From a virus, in IMG/VR virus record IMGVR_UViG_3300033141_002573, positions 1 to 64,000 of that record: 64,000 nucleotides of DNA; one strand, 5' to 3'. Positions 15,395 to 23,600 of the stretch are shown one piece after another. Every line of letters starts with the position of its first letter. Within the stretch, counting starts at the first letter, position 1. Made by a program: the position numbers and the translations under genes. Under the pieces are notes generated by a model, which did no database searches, had not been told where the DNA came from, and was given only the letters and a program-made list of their open reading frames with translations.

Positions 15395-16009
15395 ATGCTG
15401 GGGCCACACCAGTTAACAGATCTCGGCGAACTACGTGCCCTTGAGCTTCTAACCCCGTCACAGCGCGGACCAGACGACAATGCCCGTATTGTAGCGCTTC
15501 GGGAGAGGGTTACGCGGAACGCGCTTGATAAGTTTCTACATATCGTACGTGAAAGAATGGGTGAATTGGCGCTTTTGCCACCTATCAACTACAGAGAACG
15601 GGAACGACTGGTGGATGATCTCCAAGTCAAACTTGATACCGATTATGTTGGGTCCTACATTGATCCTGTAAGAGGCCAGAAATTACTAATACAGGCCAGC
15701 GGGAATCGTGTAGCTATCAACGCTATGTACCGGCAAGCGCAGCGACGCGCCGATACCCTAACCGATGCCTTGGACGAGATGGAATTGCTGTGGGCAGGAA
15801 TGGGGCCTGAGCAGGTTGAATGGCGTAATAGGGCGTTGGCTGAACCACTGCTGTGCAGTATGCGTAGGATGGTCAATGAGGCGGTACGCCACGCTAAGTA
15901 CTGCGAAAACGCTTTTTGGACCATACAAAATACGTGCAACGAGATAGTTGAGTTGGTCAAAATGTATGACCGTGCAGCCCAATTAGGGCCACCAGTAGGC
16001 CCTGACTAA
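15395..16009 (+). CDS. Helical hypothetical protein, 204 aa
   Basis: The family is not recognised. The protein is almost entirely helical and charged, without Cys clusters until YCENAFWTIQNTCNE near residue 170. GAGGAG (15382-15387) supports ATG 15395. It lies between the region-4-like protein and the proline-rich protein in the replication operon. Confidence 0.6.
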   Translation: MLGPHQLTDLGELRALELLTPSQRGPDDNARIVALRERVTRNALDKFLHIVRERMGELALLPPINYRERERLVDDLQVKLDTDYVGSYIDPVRGQKLLIQASGNRVAINAMYRQAQRRADTLTDALDEMELLWAGMGPEQVEWRNRALAEPLLCSMRRMVNEAVRHAKYCENAFWTIQNTCNEIVELVKMYDRAAQLGPPVGPD

Positions 16010-16022
16010 AGGAGGAGCATCT

Positions 16023-17042
16023 ATGCTTAAGTTCTCGCGTCACAAGTCGTCGTGGTATCTACAAGGACCCACACCGGAGGTCCACGAAACGTGGAGGCAC
16101 AAAGTTCAGTTTGTGCAGCCCCAGGACCCATGGCTTTACACACAGCATACGTTTCCTGTTAAGGATGGACGTGCCTTTGTGTATTGCCTAGGGTCACCAG
16201 CCGACGGACATCGTATGAAGGACGATCCCTATGTCCTATCTGAGGAGGGTGTCGCAGCGTGTAGAAGCATCACCATAGGAACCACGCCGTTGCATGACAT
16301 CGACGATGGTGGTCAGTTGCAAGCCCACTTTCTCGTCTGGGTATGGGAATCGTGGGAGGATGGAGGATGGAGGCCTGTTAATGCCCTTCGTGTCATCAAC
16401 ACCAAAGCAGATGGTACATGGTATGAGGCCATATACAGTCTCTATCAGAACAACGGGGCATTTACTGGTTACGATGTGGTTCTGGACACAGTTTCCTTGG
16501 GGTCGGCTTTCAGGTACGTAATCCAGCCTCTCCAGTCGCCTTGTGGGAACATACAGGACTGGCAGGAGAAGATACAGTCAGATTGGAATGGAACAGCGGA
16601 CGAACCCGGATGTGGTGCAGCTTACGATCCTACACGTACACGTCAGCAGATTGAGGAATATCTAGCTACACTCCAGCCTGCGGGTCTAATGTCGGCTGCG
16701 CCTGGAGGCAGGCAGGCATCGTCGGTGGCACCACCTCCTGTTCTGAATGTGGGTAGTGCCCAAGCAACCCCAGCACCCACACCCACACCAACACCTACCC
16801 CAGTACCCGCACCAGCACCTACACCTACCCCAGCACCCACACCGCAGGTAGTGCCGCCATCGACACCAGCCCCGCCTGCCCCGGCCCCTTCTACTCAAGG
16901 AGTGCCCGATTTCGAATCCGGCATCAGTGCTCCCAATGAGACACCACCTCAACAACTTCAGGTTGAAGAGAACGCAGCGCCTACGCAGCCAGGGCCAACG
17001 GCAGAGGACATCATTGCACAGATAACAGGGAACAAGGGGTAG
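16023..17042 (+). CDS. Proline/threonine-rich protein of the replication module, 339 aa
   Basis: Residues 1-210 form a globular Trp-rich domain (SWYLQGPTPEVHETWRHKVQ at the start). Residues 230-300 are a disordered Ala-Pro-Thr-Pro repeat tract. The last ~20 residues (QPGPTAEDIIAQITGNKG) are a small C-terminal element. A folded domain, disordered linker and short tip also describe single-stranded DNA-binding proteins, which no other gene here supplies. No OB-fold signature can be claimed by eye, so this is a hypothesis. AGGAGG precedes the ATG. Confidence 0.6.
   Translation: MLKFSRHKSSWYLQGPTPEVHETWRHKVQFVQPQDPWLYTQHTFPVKDGRAFVYCLGSPADGHRMKDDPYVLSEEGVAACRSITIGTTPLHDIDDGGQLQAHFLVWVWESWEDGGWRPVNALRVINTKADGTWYEAIYSLYQNNGAFTGYDVVLDTVSLGSAFRYVIQPLQSPCGNIQDWQEKIQSDWNGTADEPGCGAAYDPTRTRQQIEEYLATLQPAGLMSAAPGGRQASSVAPPPVLNVGSAQATPAPTPTPTPTPVPAPAPTPTPAPTPQVVPPSTPAPPAPAPSTQGVPDFESGISAPNETPPQQLQVEENAAPTQPGPTAEDIIAQITGNKG
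16765..16890 (+). repeat. Low-complexity Ala-Pro-Thr-Pro coding repeat
   Basis: Imperfect repeats of CCAGCACCCACACC-like units encode alternating Ala/Thr/Val and Pro in the linker of the gene at 16023-17042. The strand asymmetry (C-rich plus strand) produces a long Gly-rich shadow frame on the minus strand. Confidence 0.8.
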
Positions 17043-17048
17043 CGGAAA

Positions 17049-17693
17049 ATGGTGTTTAAGACAGGAACGGCAATCGACGAGCAGAAGGACTTCGATGGCC
17101 TTACGATTGGAGGCCTTCGATGCGGGTTGGTTGGTGTCTACGATGAATCACCAAGCCAAGTGGCAGCCACAGAGTTCGTTGCTAGAGTGGCAAATGCTAA
17201 CCCTGATGCGTCTGTGTGGTGGGTGGATGGGATTTCGGCATTTGGTGGTTACCTCCCGTTTTACGTTACAGAGCCGTTCCCGTCAATAGAGGAGAGGTCA
17301 CTCATCGTCTCATCGAAGGGGGTGGGTGACCTCTACGACTTTATACGTGTAATAGAACACCCAGGTAGTGTGGTTGCAGTTCTCAGCCTGATGGCGTTTC
17401 GCGACGTTGACGAGCAGTCATCTATGATAGGGCCGATTTTCACAGAGATGGCATCCAAGGGTGAGGAACTTGATATGCTTTTCCTTGTGACTACATATGC
17501 GGTAGGAGGGCGAGCAATGGGGAGGTGGCGGCCAAGGGCATATGGTGGGAGGGAACTGAATGAGAGAGGCCACACCATACTTACCGTAACATACAGGAAA
17601 GGTCGTTTCGGTATCCGGGTTCCAATCTCGCGGTTTATGCCACCGTTGCTGGAATGGATATGGGACGATGGTTGCTGCACAGTCGGCCAGTAG
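17049..17693 (+). CDS. RecA-superfamily-like protein lacking a Walker A motif
   Basis: The strand-helix pattern (LRCGLVGVYDESPSQVAATE, then SVWWVDG; VVAVLSLMAF; MLFLVTTY; RAYGGREL) follows the RecA/RadA core order. It includes a strand where Walker B lies and a QSSMIGPIFTEMASKG helix. The P-loop position reads GVYDESPSQ with no GK[T/S], so ATP hydrolysis is unlikely. A degenerate RecA paralog or mediator is the best guess. It sits before the primase and overlaps its start by 26 bases. Confidence 0.45.
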   Translation: MVFKTGTAIDEQKDFDGLTIGGLRCGLVGVYDESPSQVAATEFVARVANANPDASVWWVDGISAFGGYLPFYVTEPFPSIEERSLIVSSKGVGDLYDFIRVIEHPGSVVAVLSLMAFRDVDEQSSMIGPIFTEMASKGEELDMLFLVTTYAVGGRAMGRWRPRAYGGRELNERGHTILTVTYRKGRFGIRVPISRFMPPLLEWIWDDGCCTVGQ

Positions 17694-18387
17694 CCTATGG
17701 GATATTGCTCGACTCGCCGAGTGTAGGATCGGTCACTATCCAGAGGTGTTGGGTTACCTGAGAGCAAGAGGGTTGACAACCGAGGACATCCAGGTATGGC
17801 ACATAGGCTATCTAGACAAAATCAAGCGCGGAGTTGGAGGACTGTATGGACGTATTACATTTCCTGTGTTCGGACACTCTACGGATAGGGTAATAACCAT
17901 TTCAGGGAGATCCTTCTGGGGCGATACACCAAAGTACTGGCACCCGTCGTTTGAGAAAGGAAGATGGCTGTACGGTCTGTGGCAGCCAATGGTGAGCATT
18001 CCTATTATCGTAGAAGGTATGTTCGACTGTATTGCCCTACGGCGGTTGGGCTACTTTGCGTTGGGCACGATGGGAACGGCCTTACGGTCATGGCAGGCAG
18101 CCCATGTTGCCCTGTACTCGGACCAGGCTGTCGTTCTGCCTCATGCAGATGCGTGGTACACGGTTCCGCGTTGGAAAAGTGCTCTTGAATCTGTTGGCAT
18201 TGAAACTGCCGCTCCTGTGGGCCTTTACCCTAAGGATGCGCCACCAGATGCTGATCCAGATTGGCTTGCCATTCACTACCCCGAACATTTGATACGTATT
18301 ATCAACGGGGTGATAGAAAGCCTCAGTCCTAAATCCAGTCCGTATGCTGGTCTGGAGGCTAAGTTGGAAGAAATGGTAGAGGGGTAA
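17668..18387 (+). CDS. DnaG-like primase catalytic core (no zinc-binding domain)
   Basis: The N-terminal part has GRITFPVFGHSTDRVITISG (61-80) and TPKYWHP (87-93), like the RNA-polymerase-binding basic subdomain of bacterial primases. A TOPRIM follows, with VEGMFDC (115-121). The later acidic TOPRIM element appears as PHADAW (158-163), a weaker form of DxD. The DnaG zinc-binding N-terminus and helicase-binding C-terminus are absent, as in minimal phage primases. It would make RNA primers, or it may be a TOPRIM nuclease-like relative. The start is inside the preceding gene with no clear ribosome site. Confidence 0.65.
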   Translation: MVAAQSASSLWDIARLAECRIGHYPEVLGYLRARGLTTEDIQVWHIGYLDKIKRGVGGLYGRITFPVFGHSTDRVITISGRSFWGDTPKYWHPSFEKGRWLYGLWQPMVSIPIIVEGMFDCIALRRLGYFALGTMGTALRSWQAAHVALYSDQAVVLPHADAWYTVPRWKSALESVGIETAAPVGLYPKDAPPDADPDWLAIHYPEHLIRIINGVIESLSPKSSPYAGLEAKLEEMVEG

Positions 18388-18392
18388 CACTA

Positions 18393-19571
18393 TTGATAAC
18401 CAGGGTAGACATAAACGGGTTCATGTCGTATGACAAGGCGTCACTGGATCTCGCCGATGGCGTTAATCTTGTTGCTGGTGAAAACAGATCTGGAAAGACG
18501 AATCTCCTAAGGGCTATCAAGTGGGTACTGCTGAATGTGGGTCCACCCTATAATGATGACCCTGAACTTGATCGTCTAAGGCATGGTGTGGGGGAAGCGA
18601 AGGCTGGTGAGGCTGTAGTCCGTGTAACGTTCGGTGACGGGGGGTGGGTAGAAAGGCGGAGGTCCAAGGGGGAAAACGCATACATACTCCACTTCCCCGA
18701 TGGGCGGGAGGAACGACACGATGGTCCTGGAACTGGTTTCTACGAGCCTGTGTCTCTTGTAACCCGTTTCTTTCCTGTTGATGTCGGGGGGACTGAAACA
18801 CTTATAGGATGGCAGGGTGTCCACGATGCCCATATGCTTGTTACCGACACACCGACACAACTGGACAAGCGTATAACCAGGCTTGTGGGAAGCAATACGA
18901 TAGAGGATGCTGTTTCTATCGGTGAGGCATCATATAGAAAGTTGTCGCAGGAAGCAGCACGTTTGAGAGCAGAGGCTGAAGAGAAGGAAGCGGAGGCTGA
19001 AGGTTACGAGGGGATTGACGATGCCCTTGATGCTGCCATGGCAGCCAGAGACGCGGAGTCAAAGCTTAAGGACGCTGCGTCATCATTAACCCAAGCGAAG
19101 ACCGTGGTGGAGGGATTTGGGAAAGCCAGAGTGCTACTCACATCCCTTGGGGCATCTGTAGCTGATGCGGAGTCGAAACTGTCCAAGGCGAGGGAATCCG
19201 TCGACAATGCACTAGGTTTCTACGAGACCATTCGAAAGGCAGACGACCTCGCCAACCAATACATAGCGCAGCGCGTCCTGGCAGACCGTGGTGGTTCTGT
19301 GATAGACTCTGCTGTATCTACTCTCAGGGAAGCATCCGTTGCAAGGGACGCGCTCAAGGATGTGTCTGACAACCTGAATGCAGTGACACGGGTTGCATCG
19401 GCGTATACCCAGGCTAAAGAACTCCTTGTAACGGAAACTACCAACTTGGACGCTGTTGAACAAAAAGTGTCGAGTGTGAAGTCTAAAAGGAAACATTTGA
19501 TGGATGAGCTCGATATTTGTCCTCACTGCGGAAGACCTGCCATATGCCCACATTGTGGACATAAACTGTAA
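18393..19571 (+). CDS. Rad50/SbcC N-terminal half (Walker A, coiled coil, Cys-ribbon end)
   Basis: SbcC/Rad50 are ABC-type ATPases that work with an Mre11/SbcD nuclease on DNA ends. This 392-residue protein has Walker A GENRSGKTN (29-37) and Rad50-like N-lobe strands. A long coiled coil (about 175-370) follows, and it ends in two knuckles, CPHC (376-379) and CPHC (385-388). It lacks the signature motif, Walker B and return coil, which are encoded separately at 22951-23595. The TTG start has GAGGGG 8 bases upstream. The two-gene arrangement is unusual: phage and cellular Rad50 are normally one chain. Confidence 0.85.
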   Translation: MITRVDINGFMSYDKASLDLADGVNLVAGENRSGKTNLLRAIKWVLLNVGPPYNDDPELDRLRHGVGEAKAGEAVVRVTFGDGGWVERRRSKGENAYILHFPDGREERHDGPGTGFYEPVSLVTRFFPVDVGGTETLIGWQGVHDAHMLVTDTPTQLDKRITRLVGSNTIEDAVSIGEASYRKLSQEAARLRAEAEEKEAEAEGYEGIDDALDAAMAARDAESKLKDAASSLTQAKTVVEGFGKARVLLTSLGASVADAESKLSKARESVDNALGFYETIRKADDLANQYIAQRVLADRGGSVIDSAVSTLREASVARDALKDVSDNLNAVTRVASAYTQAKELLVTETTNLDAVEQKVSSVKSKRKHLMDELDICPHCGRPAICPHCGHKL

Positions 19572-19588
19572 AGAAAGGAGATGCCGGT

Positions 19589-19792
19589 ATGCTTACTAGA
19601 AGAGGTCAAGGAAGGATGGGTGGTCCATATGCAGCAGGCCCAGGAGGAACATGCGTGTGCCCTAAATGTGGGGCCACAGTTGCGAAAATAACTGGTCGCC
19701 CTTGCACAGACATAAGGTGTCCTCGTTGCGGAGCAGCTATGCTCCGAGAAGGTACACCCCCTGCTAGTCAGGTAACAACTGAATGGAGATAG
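19589..19792 (+). CDS. Zinc-ribbon protein, 67 aa
   Basis: The Gly-rich start (RMGGPYAAGPGGTC) leads into CVCPKCGATVAKITGRPCTD and CPRCGAAM, a two-knuckle zinc ribbon with an extra Cys. Proteins with this GGPYAAGPGG-CPKCG layout occur in bacteria but have no assigned function that I know. It lies between the Rad50 N-half, itself ending in CPHC knuckles, and the radical SAM gene. AAAGGAGATG precedes the start. Confidence 0.7.
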   Translation: MLTRRGQGRMGGPYAAGPGGTCVCPKCGATVAKITGRPCTDIRCPRCGAAMLREGTPPASQVTTEWR

Positions 19793-19795
19793 AAA

Positions 19796-20803
19796 ATGCG
19801 TCTAATGCGTTTGGACAATAGTGAGCAAGAGGCAGACATTCGGTCGGGAAAGGCCCCATCCGATGTCTACGGGGGAATCGGGCGTGTCAAAACGTACGTA
19901 AAACTCCAGGATGTAAACGGATGTTTTGATAGCCCTAGAGTTCTCGAATTTGATCAACCCTATCAGGTTGCAGCAGATGCTCTAGGGTGTACTTGGAATG
20001 AGACAAACCCTGTGTTCGTGATTGAGTTGGCTGGATGCAACCTTAAGTGTCCTTACTGCTTTATCGGGGACTACACCACTGTCGACGTCGATGTGGAAAC
20101 TGTCATAAGTGTCTGGATGAACTACAGGCTTGATGGTAATCCATCTAAGGTGTTCCGTATTAGTGGTGGGGAGCCGATGATGCAGGAGAACGCAGTGTCG
20201 GATCTGGTATCCGTTTTGGGAAAGTCTCAGGATCCTAAGAACCCCCACACATATATCTGGGTGGATACAAATCTGACACTACTGCCCAGCACCGATACAC
20301 TATCTGTGCTGTCTCAAACCCCTCACCTGTCTGTGTGTGGATGTTTCAAACCACTATCAGGGCTTCTGTCTGAACAGCTATCCAACGCGAAGGCGTACAT
20401 CGATGCGGGGGTTGACATGTTTTTCTACTGGCCTACCGCGTTAACCGACAGAGACGTGGAAGCCTCCTTATCGTTGGATAGTAACGCACCACATCTACAC
20501 TCATATGACAACAAATCGACAGTATGGCGTAGAGCAGCAGCCAGTGCCTGTGAGATAATAGCAAACGAGGTTCACCCGCTTGCTCCGCTAAGGACTACGT
20601 TCATTAGGATCAAGTACCACTACAACGTGGTAGTAAACCGGATGGGGCTATCAGAGGAGGATGTGGATAACGTGGACATGGTAGCACAGATGAAATGGCG
20701 GGTCATGCAAGACGCCCATCTTGAGTATTTGTCGCATAAGTATGATCCCAAAATCTGGTGGCTTCCTAGTCATAAGGTCGAGCTTAACGGAGCACAGACA
20801 TGA
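19796..20803 (+). CDS. Radical SAM enzyme
   Basis: The CxxxCxxC motif CNLKCPYC (Cys 81, 85, 88) binds the [4Fe-4S] cluster that cleaves SAM. GGEP (124-127) is the usual SAM-amino-group contact. The 335-residue protein has an 80-residue extension before the cluster and a Cys pair (CGC) near residue 180, but no clear SPASM domain. It resembles organic-radical-activating or QueE-like enzymes only in general motifs, so the substrate is unknown. Its stop overlaps the Mre11-like start (ATGA), placing it physically within the Rad50-Mre11 locus. Confidence 0.85.
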   Translation: MRLMRLDNSEQEADIRSGKAPSDVYGGIGRVKTYVKLQDVNGCFDSPRVLEFDQPYQVAADALGCTWNETNPVFVIELAGCNLKCPYCFIGDYTTVDVDVETVISVWMNYRLDGNPSKVFRISGGEPMMQENAVSDLVSVLGKSQDPKNPHTYIWVDTNLTLLPSTDTLSVLSQTPHLSVCGCFKPLSGLLSEQLSNAKAYIDAGVDMFFYWPTALTDRDVEASLSLDSNAPHLHSYDNKSTVWRRAAASACEIIANEVHPLAPLRTTFIRIKYHYNVVVNRMGLSEEDVDNVDMVAQMKWRVMQDAHLEYLSHKYDPKIWWLPSHKVELNGAQT

Positions 20804-21744
20804 AGATAATTCACGTCACGGATACCCACCTGGCCCCTGTAGGCACTCGCTACAGACAGGATAACTACGAAGATGCGATTTTTGCAAAGTTGTCACAGGT
20901 AGCGGCAGCCGCTAGGGAACTCGAGGCCCTCGTCATCCACACGGGTGATGTTTTCGACCTTCAAAACCCACAAGGAGTGCCCAGGGAACTCATCTACCGA
21001 TTCTCGGAGTTCATTGCTGAGTCGGGTGTAGGCTGGGTCCTCTTGGCAGGCCAGCATGACTTCCGTGGGAGAGACCCTAGCGGTGGAAGGTACTCCCCCC
21101 TTGGTCTGCTTAAGCACCACAGAAACGTAGTGTTTTCAGATCCCACACTCCCTGTTGCACGGTTTTGCTTCTCGTGGGGTAGCCTCATATGTGTCCAGTA
21201 CCATAACGGAATAATGGGAACATTGCAGCGGCTTGGGGAGGCCATAGACGAGCGTGTGTCTATAATAGCAGTACATGCTATGCTAACGGATATGCCAGTG
21301 CCGTGGGACCACCTACTGCTTGATGATCTCACAGACCTTCCTGCCCAGATGGTTCTTAGTGGTGATTACCATGCAGGATTTGCGTTTACCACACGCGAAG
21401 GACCCGCAGGACCCATTCACTTCTGTAATCCTGGTGGGCTAGGGCGTGTAGACAGAAACGAGGCGGAACGCACCCCCCAGTACGCTATAGTGGACCCCTT
21501 GGAGGGGACAGCTACGTATGTCAAGGTAAACGCCTCCCCAGGTGCGGAGGCGTTCGATCTGATAAAGGCAGAAGATGACGTGGCGAAGACCAACACACGG
21601 TCCGCGTTCGCTGAGAGAATCGGATCGCTGGACATTGGGCTAGAGATGTCGTTTGACCGCCTAGTACAGCAGTTACCGAAGGAGGATGAAAGAATTGTCG
21701 AACGAGCAAGGGAGTTCTATCAGCAGGCCTCCGTACCGTCCTGA
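20800..21744 (+). CDS. Mre11/SbcD-like metallophosphoesterase nuclease
   Basis: The calcineurin-fold metal ligands appear in order: DTH (8-10), GDVFD (49-53), GQHD (84-87, GNHD in most members), VHAML (158-162) and GDYHAGF (188-194, normally GHxH). This identifies an Mre11/SbcD-type nuclease. The Asn-to-Gln and GHxH-to-GDYH changes touch the active site and could alter activity. The C-terminal ~60 residues likely form a Rad50-binding helical region. It lies between the two Rad50 half genes, as expected for a complex. Confidence 0.85.
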   Translation: MKIIHVTDTHLAPVGTRYRQDNYEDAIFAKLSQVAAAARELEALVIHTGDVFDLQNPQGVPRELIYRFSEFIAESGVGWVLLAGQHDFRGRDPSGGRYSPLGLLKHHRNVVFSDPTLPVARFCFSWGSLICVQYHNGIMGTLQRLGEAIDERVSIIAVHAMLTDMPVPWDHLLLDDLTDLPAQMVLSGDYHAGFAFTTREGPAGPIHFCNPGGLGRVDRNEAERTPQYAIVDPLEGTATYVKVNASPGAEAFDLIKAEDDVAKTNTRSAFAERIGSLDIGLEMSFDRLVQQLPKEDERIVERAREFYQQASVPS

Positions 21745-22342
21745 TCTTGTTATGGGAGGGAGGGATAGCATAGGTGCCGAAGTTGCGGCGCTTGGGATAC
21801 GCCCCAGCAGCCCACTATTTGACGCCACAGTAAGTGTTATCGTGGCGCTAGAGGGGGACCATCTGGTAGCGTGGTGCGGGAATGGAGGTAGTGCATCCCA
21901 AGCGAGCCATTTCTCTGCTGAACTGATGGGAAGGTTTCGTTTGAATCGTCCACCCCTGCGCTCAGTTTCACTTGCTGCATGTCCTGTGGTGCTCACAAGC
22001 ATAGCTAATGACTACGGGTACGATTGGGTCTTCGCTAGGCAGGTTCAGGGGCTAATGCGTCAGGGCGATGTGCTGATAGGACTTACGACAAGCGGTACAA
22101 GTCGTAGTGTTGTCAATGCAATGAAGGTAGGGGGTGCAATAGGTGTAACTCGTATAGTATTCACCGGGGATGTTGACCCTACAACTGTGGCTGGCATGGG
22201 ATTTCCCGATGTAGTTGTGCCCGTACCTGGTAATAGTTCCATTGCCCATATACAGGAAGAGCATACTAAAATGTGCCACACTCTTTGTGCTGTTGTTGAG
22301 GATGTGTTGTTTCGACCCAAGAATGAAGGTGAGACCAAATGA
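21695..22342 (+). CDS. gmhA-like: GmhA-like phosphoheptose isomerase (SIS domain)
   Basis: GmhA converts sedoheptulose 7-phosphate to D-glycero-D-manno-heptose 7-phosphate, the first step to nucleotide-activated heptose. The motifs CGNGGSASQASHFSAELMG, LTSIANDYGYDWVFARQV, GLTTSGTSRSVVNAM and IQEEHTKMCHTLC match GmhA closely, including the Glu/His region of the active site. TTG 21695 is preferred because AAGGAGG (21679-21685) directly abuts ATG 21686; both are in frame. The gene overlaps the Mre11-like gene, so a sugar enzyme is expressed with the recombination genes. The kinase-like partner lies in the late cassette (32737-33615). Confidence 0.85.
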   Translation: MSNEQGSSISRPPYRPDLVMGGRDSIGAEVAALGIRPSSPLFDATVSVIVALEGDHLVAWCGNGGSASQASHFSAELMGRFRLNRPPLRSVSLAACPVVLTSIANDYGYDWVFARQVQGLMRQGDVLIGLTTSGTSRSVVNAMKVGGAIGVTRIVFTGDVDPTTVAGMGFPDVVVPVPGNSSIAHIQEEHTKMCHTLCAVVEDVLFRPKNEGETK

Positions 22343-22608
22343 CGGGAAAGGGTATTGAGGAAATAGACGCGGAACTGTCCTACCTGGAAACCCAGGTACT
22401 TCCTGCCCAGCGTCAGAAACTTGAACAAGCCCGCGCTGCCGTCCAGGTGGCTGAGCAGCAGCTTAAGGGTCTTGGGTGGGATGGAAAGGCTGACATTGAT
22501 GCGTGGTTGAAAGCATTGAGGGATAAGTACGATACGCTTCGTGCCGATGCAGAAGCGAAACTCACAAGTGCAAAGGCAGCAATAGATGCCATAGCCAATA
22601 CTGAGTAG
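22339..22608 (+). CDS. Small coiled-coil protein, 89 aa
   Basis: The ATG overlaps the GmhA-like stop (ATGA). The product has two long amphipathic helices (LEQARAAVQVAEQQLKGLG and DKYDTLRADAEAKLTSAKAA) joined by a GWDG turn, a helical hairpin. Since it lies just before the Rad50 C-half, it could supply part of the missing coiled coil, but that is speculation. Confidence 0.6.
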   Translation: MTGKGIEEIDAELSYLETQVLPAQRQKLEQARAAVQVAEQQLKGLGWDGKADIDAWLKALRDKYDTLRADAEAKLTSAKAAIDAIANTE

Positions 22609-22615
22609 CTTTCCT

Positions 22616-22969
22616 GTGGAGGTGGTAATCATAAACGAGTGGTCGGAGTACGACGAGTCTGACAGGAACGCCGAACTGGAGAGAAAACGTGAGCTTGGAG
22701 GTCCTCATTACCCACCAGATCCTGTTGACCCTGTAAGTCTACGATGCGATGAGTGTGGAAGGGTTGTCAACATCGAACGGGATGTTGTCGAGTACCGGAA
22801 ATCCAGAGGTTACAGGTTCCATCTATGTAGACTCTGTGCTGCTCGGAAAGGCGAAAACCCATGGGTGTTGACAGATGCAGAACGTGCGCGTTTGGCTGCT
22901 GAGGGTGCAAATTACATAGAGGAACTTAGAAGGGAGCGAAGGGAGAGGTTATGGACGCAGACGAGTTAG
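22616..22969 (+). CDS. Zinc-knuckle protein, 117 aa
   Basis: A CDECGRVV ... CRLCAARKG pair of knuckles about 35 residues apart is embedded in charged helices. The end is a basic helix (ELRRERRERLWTQTS). The GTG start is the only in-frame candidate and has a poor ribosome site, so the true start is uncertain. Its 3' end overlaps the Rad50 C-half gene by 19 bases. Confidence 0.55.
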   Translation: MEVVIINEWSEYDESDRNAELERKRELGGPHYPPDPVDPVSLRCDECGRVVNIERDVVEYRKSRGYRFHLCRLCAARKGENPWVLTDAERARLAAEGANYIEELRRERRERLWTQTS

Positions 22970-23595
22970 TGGTGAAAGCAACACGTCTTAAGGCACAAAG
23001 GGACCTCCTTTTGGATCAAGCAAGAAGCGCAAGGATGGCTGCCGACAAACAGGAGGCTGCTGCTGAGGTAGACAAATTGGCTACCCAGTTGCTTAGGTCT
23101 CTTGGGGAAAACCTTCGCGGTCGTCTGAAGTCGCTCTTAGAACCTCTATGCACAGATGCGCTACGTGACATATACGGCCCAACCGCACGTTTCGAGATTA
23201 ACTTCCGCCAAACAGCCTCTGGCAAGCACCGTGCTGAGATACTTACAGCAGGGGAGGATGGATTCCTTGGACCTCCGGCTACAACAGATGGCGGTTCTGT
23301 GTGCGAGGTTCTGTCACTTGTGTTGAGGGTATCCATGCTTATGATACACTACCCTCGTCTTCGGCCCGTGATTATTCTTGATGAGCCACTTTCTACGCTC
23401 GACGAAAACAAGATACCTGCTCTGGGTGGATTCATAAGGTCTGTGGTGGACAGGTTAAGCGAAACCGGTATTCGGTTACAGATGATAATGACAGCACACC
23501 ACTTAGCTCGCGAGTTAGCTCCCTACGCCGATAATTGCTGCCTAACGCGGATGGTAAATGGGAGGACCGTTATTGTAGAAGAGAAAGGTGGTTAA
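22951..23595 (+). CDS. Rad50/SbcC C-terminal half (signature motif, Walker B)
   Basis: The 214-residue protein starts with about 60 residues of return-type coiled coil. It then carries the ABC signature-like DGGSVCEVLSL (113-123), Walker B VIILDEP (140-146), D-loop STLDE (148-152) and an H-loop-like TAHH (181-184). It has no Walker A, so it must pair with the protein from 18393-19571 to form a composite ATPase site. GGGAGAGG precedes ATG 22951. The two half genes are separated by 3.4 kb and six genes. Confidence 0.85.
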   Translation: MDADELVVKATRLKAQRDLLLDQARSARMAADKQEAAAEVDKLATQLLRSLGENLRGRLKSLLEPLCTDALRDIYGPTARFEINFRQTASGKHRAEILTAGEDGFLGPPATTDGGSVCEVLSLVLRVSMLMIHYPRLRPVIILDEPLSTLDENKIPALGGFIRSVVDRLSETGIRLQMIMTAHHLARELAPYADNCCLTRMVNGRTVIVEEKGG

Positions 23596-23600
23596 GTCGA

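Noticed and set aside
16643-16955. Gly-rich minus-strand frames over the Pro-rich repeat
   Set aside because: They arise from reverse reading of the Ala-Pro-Thr repeat and have no start signal.
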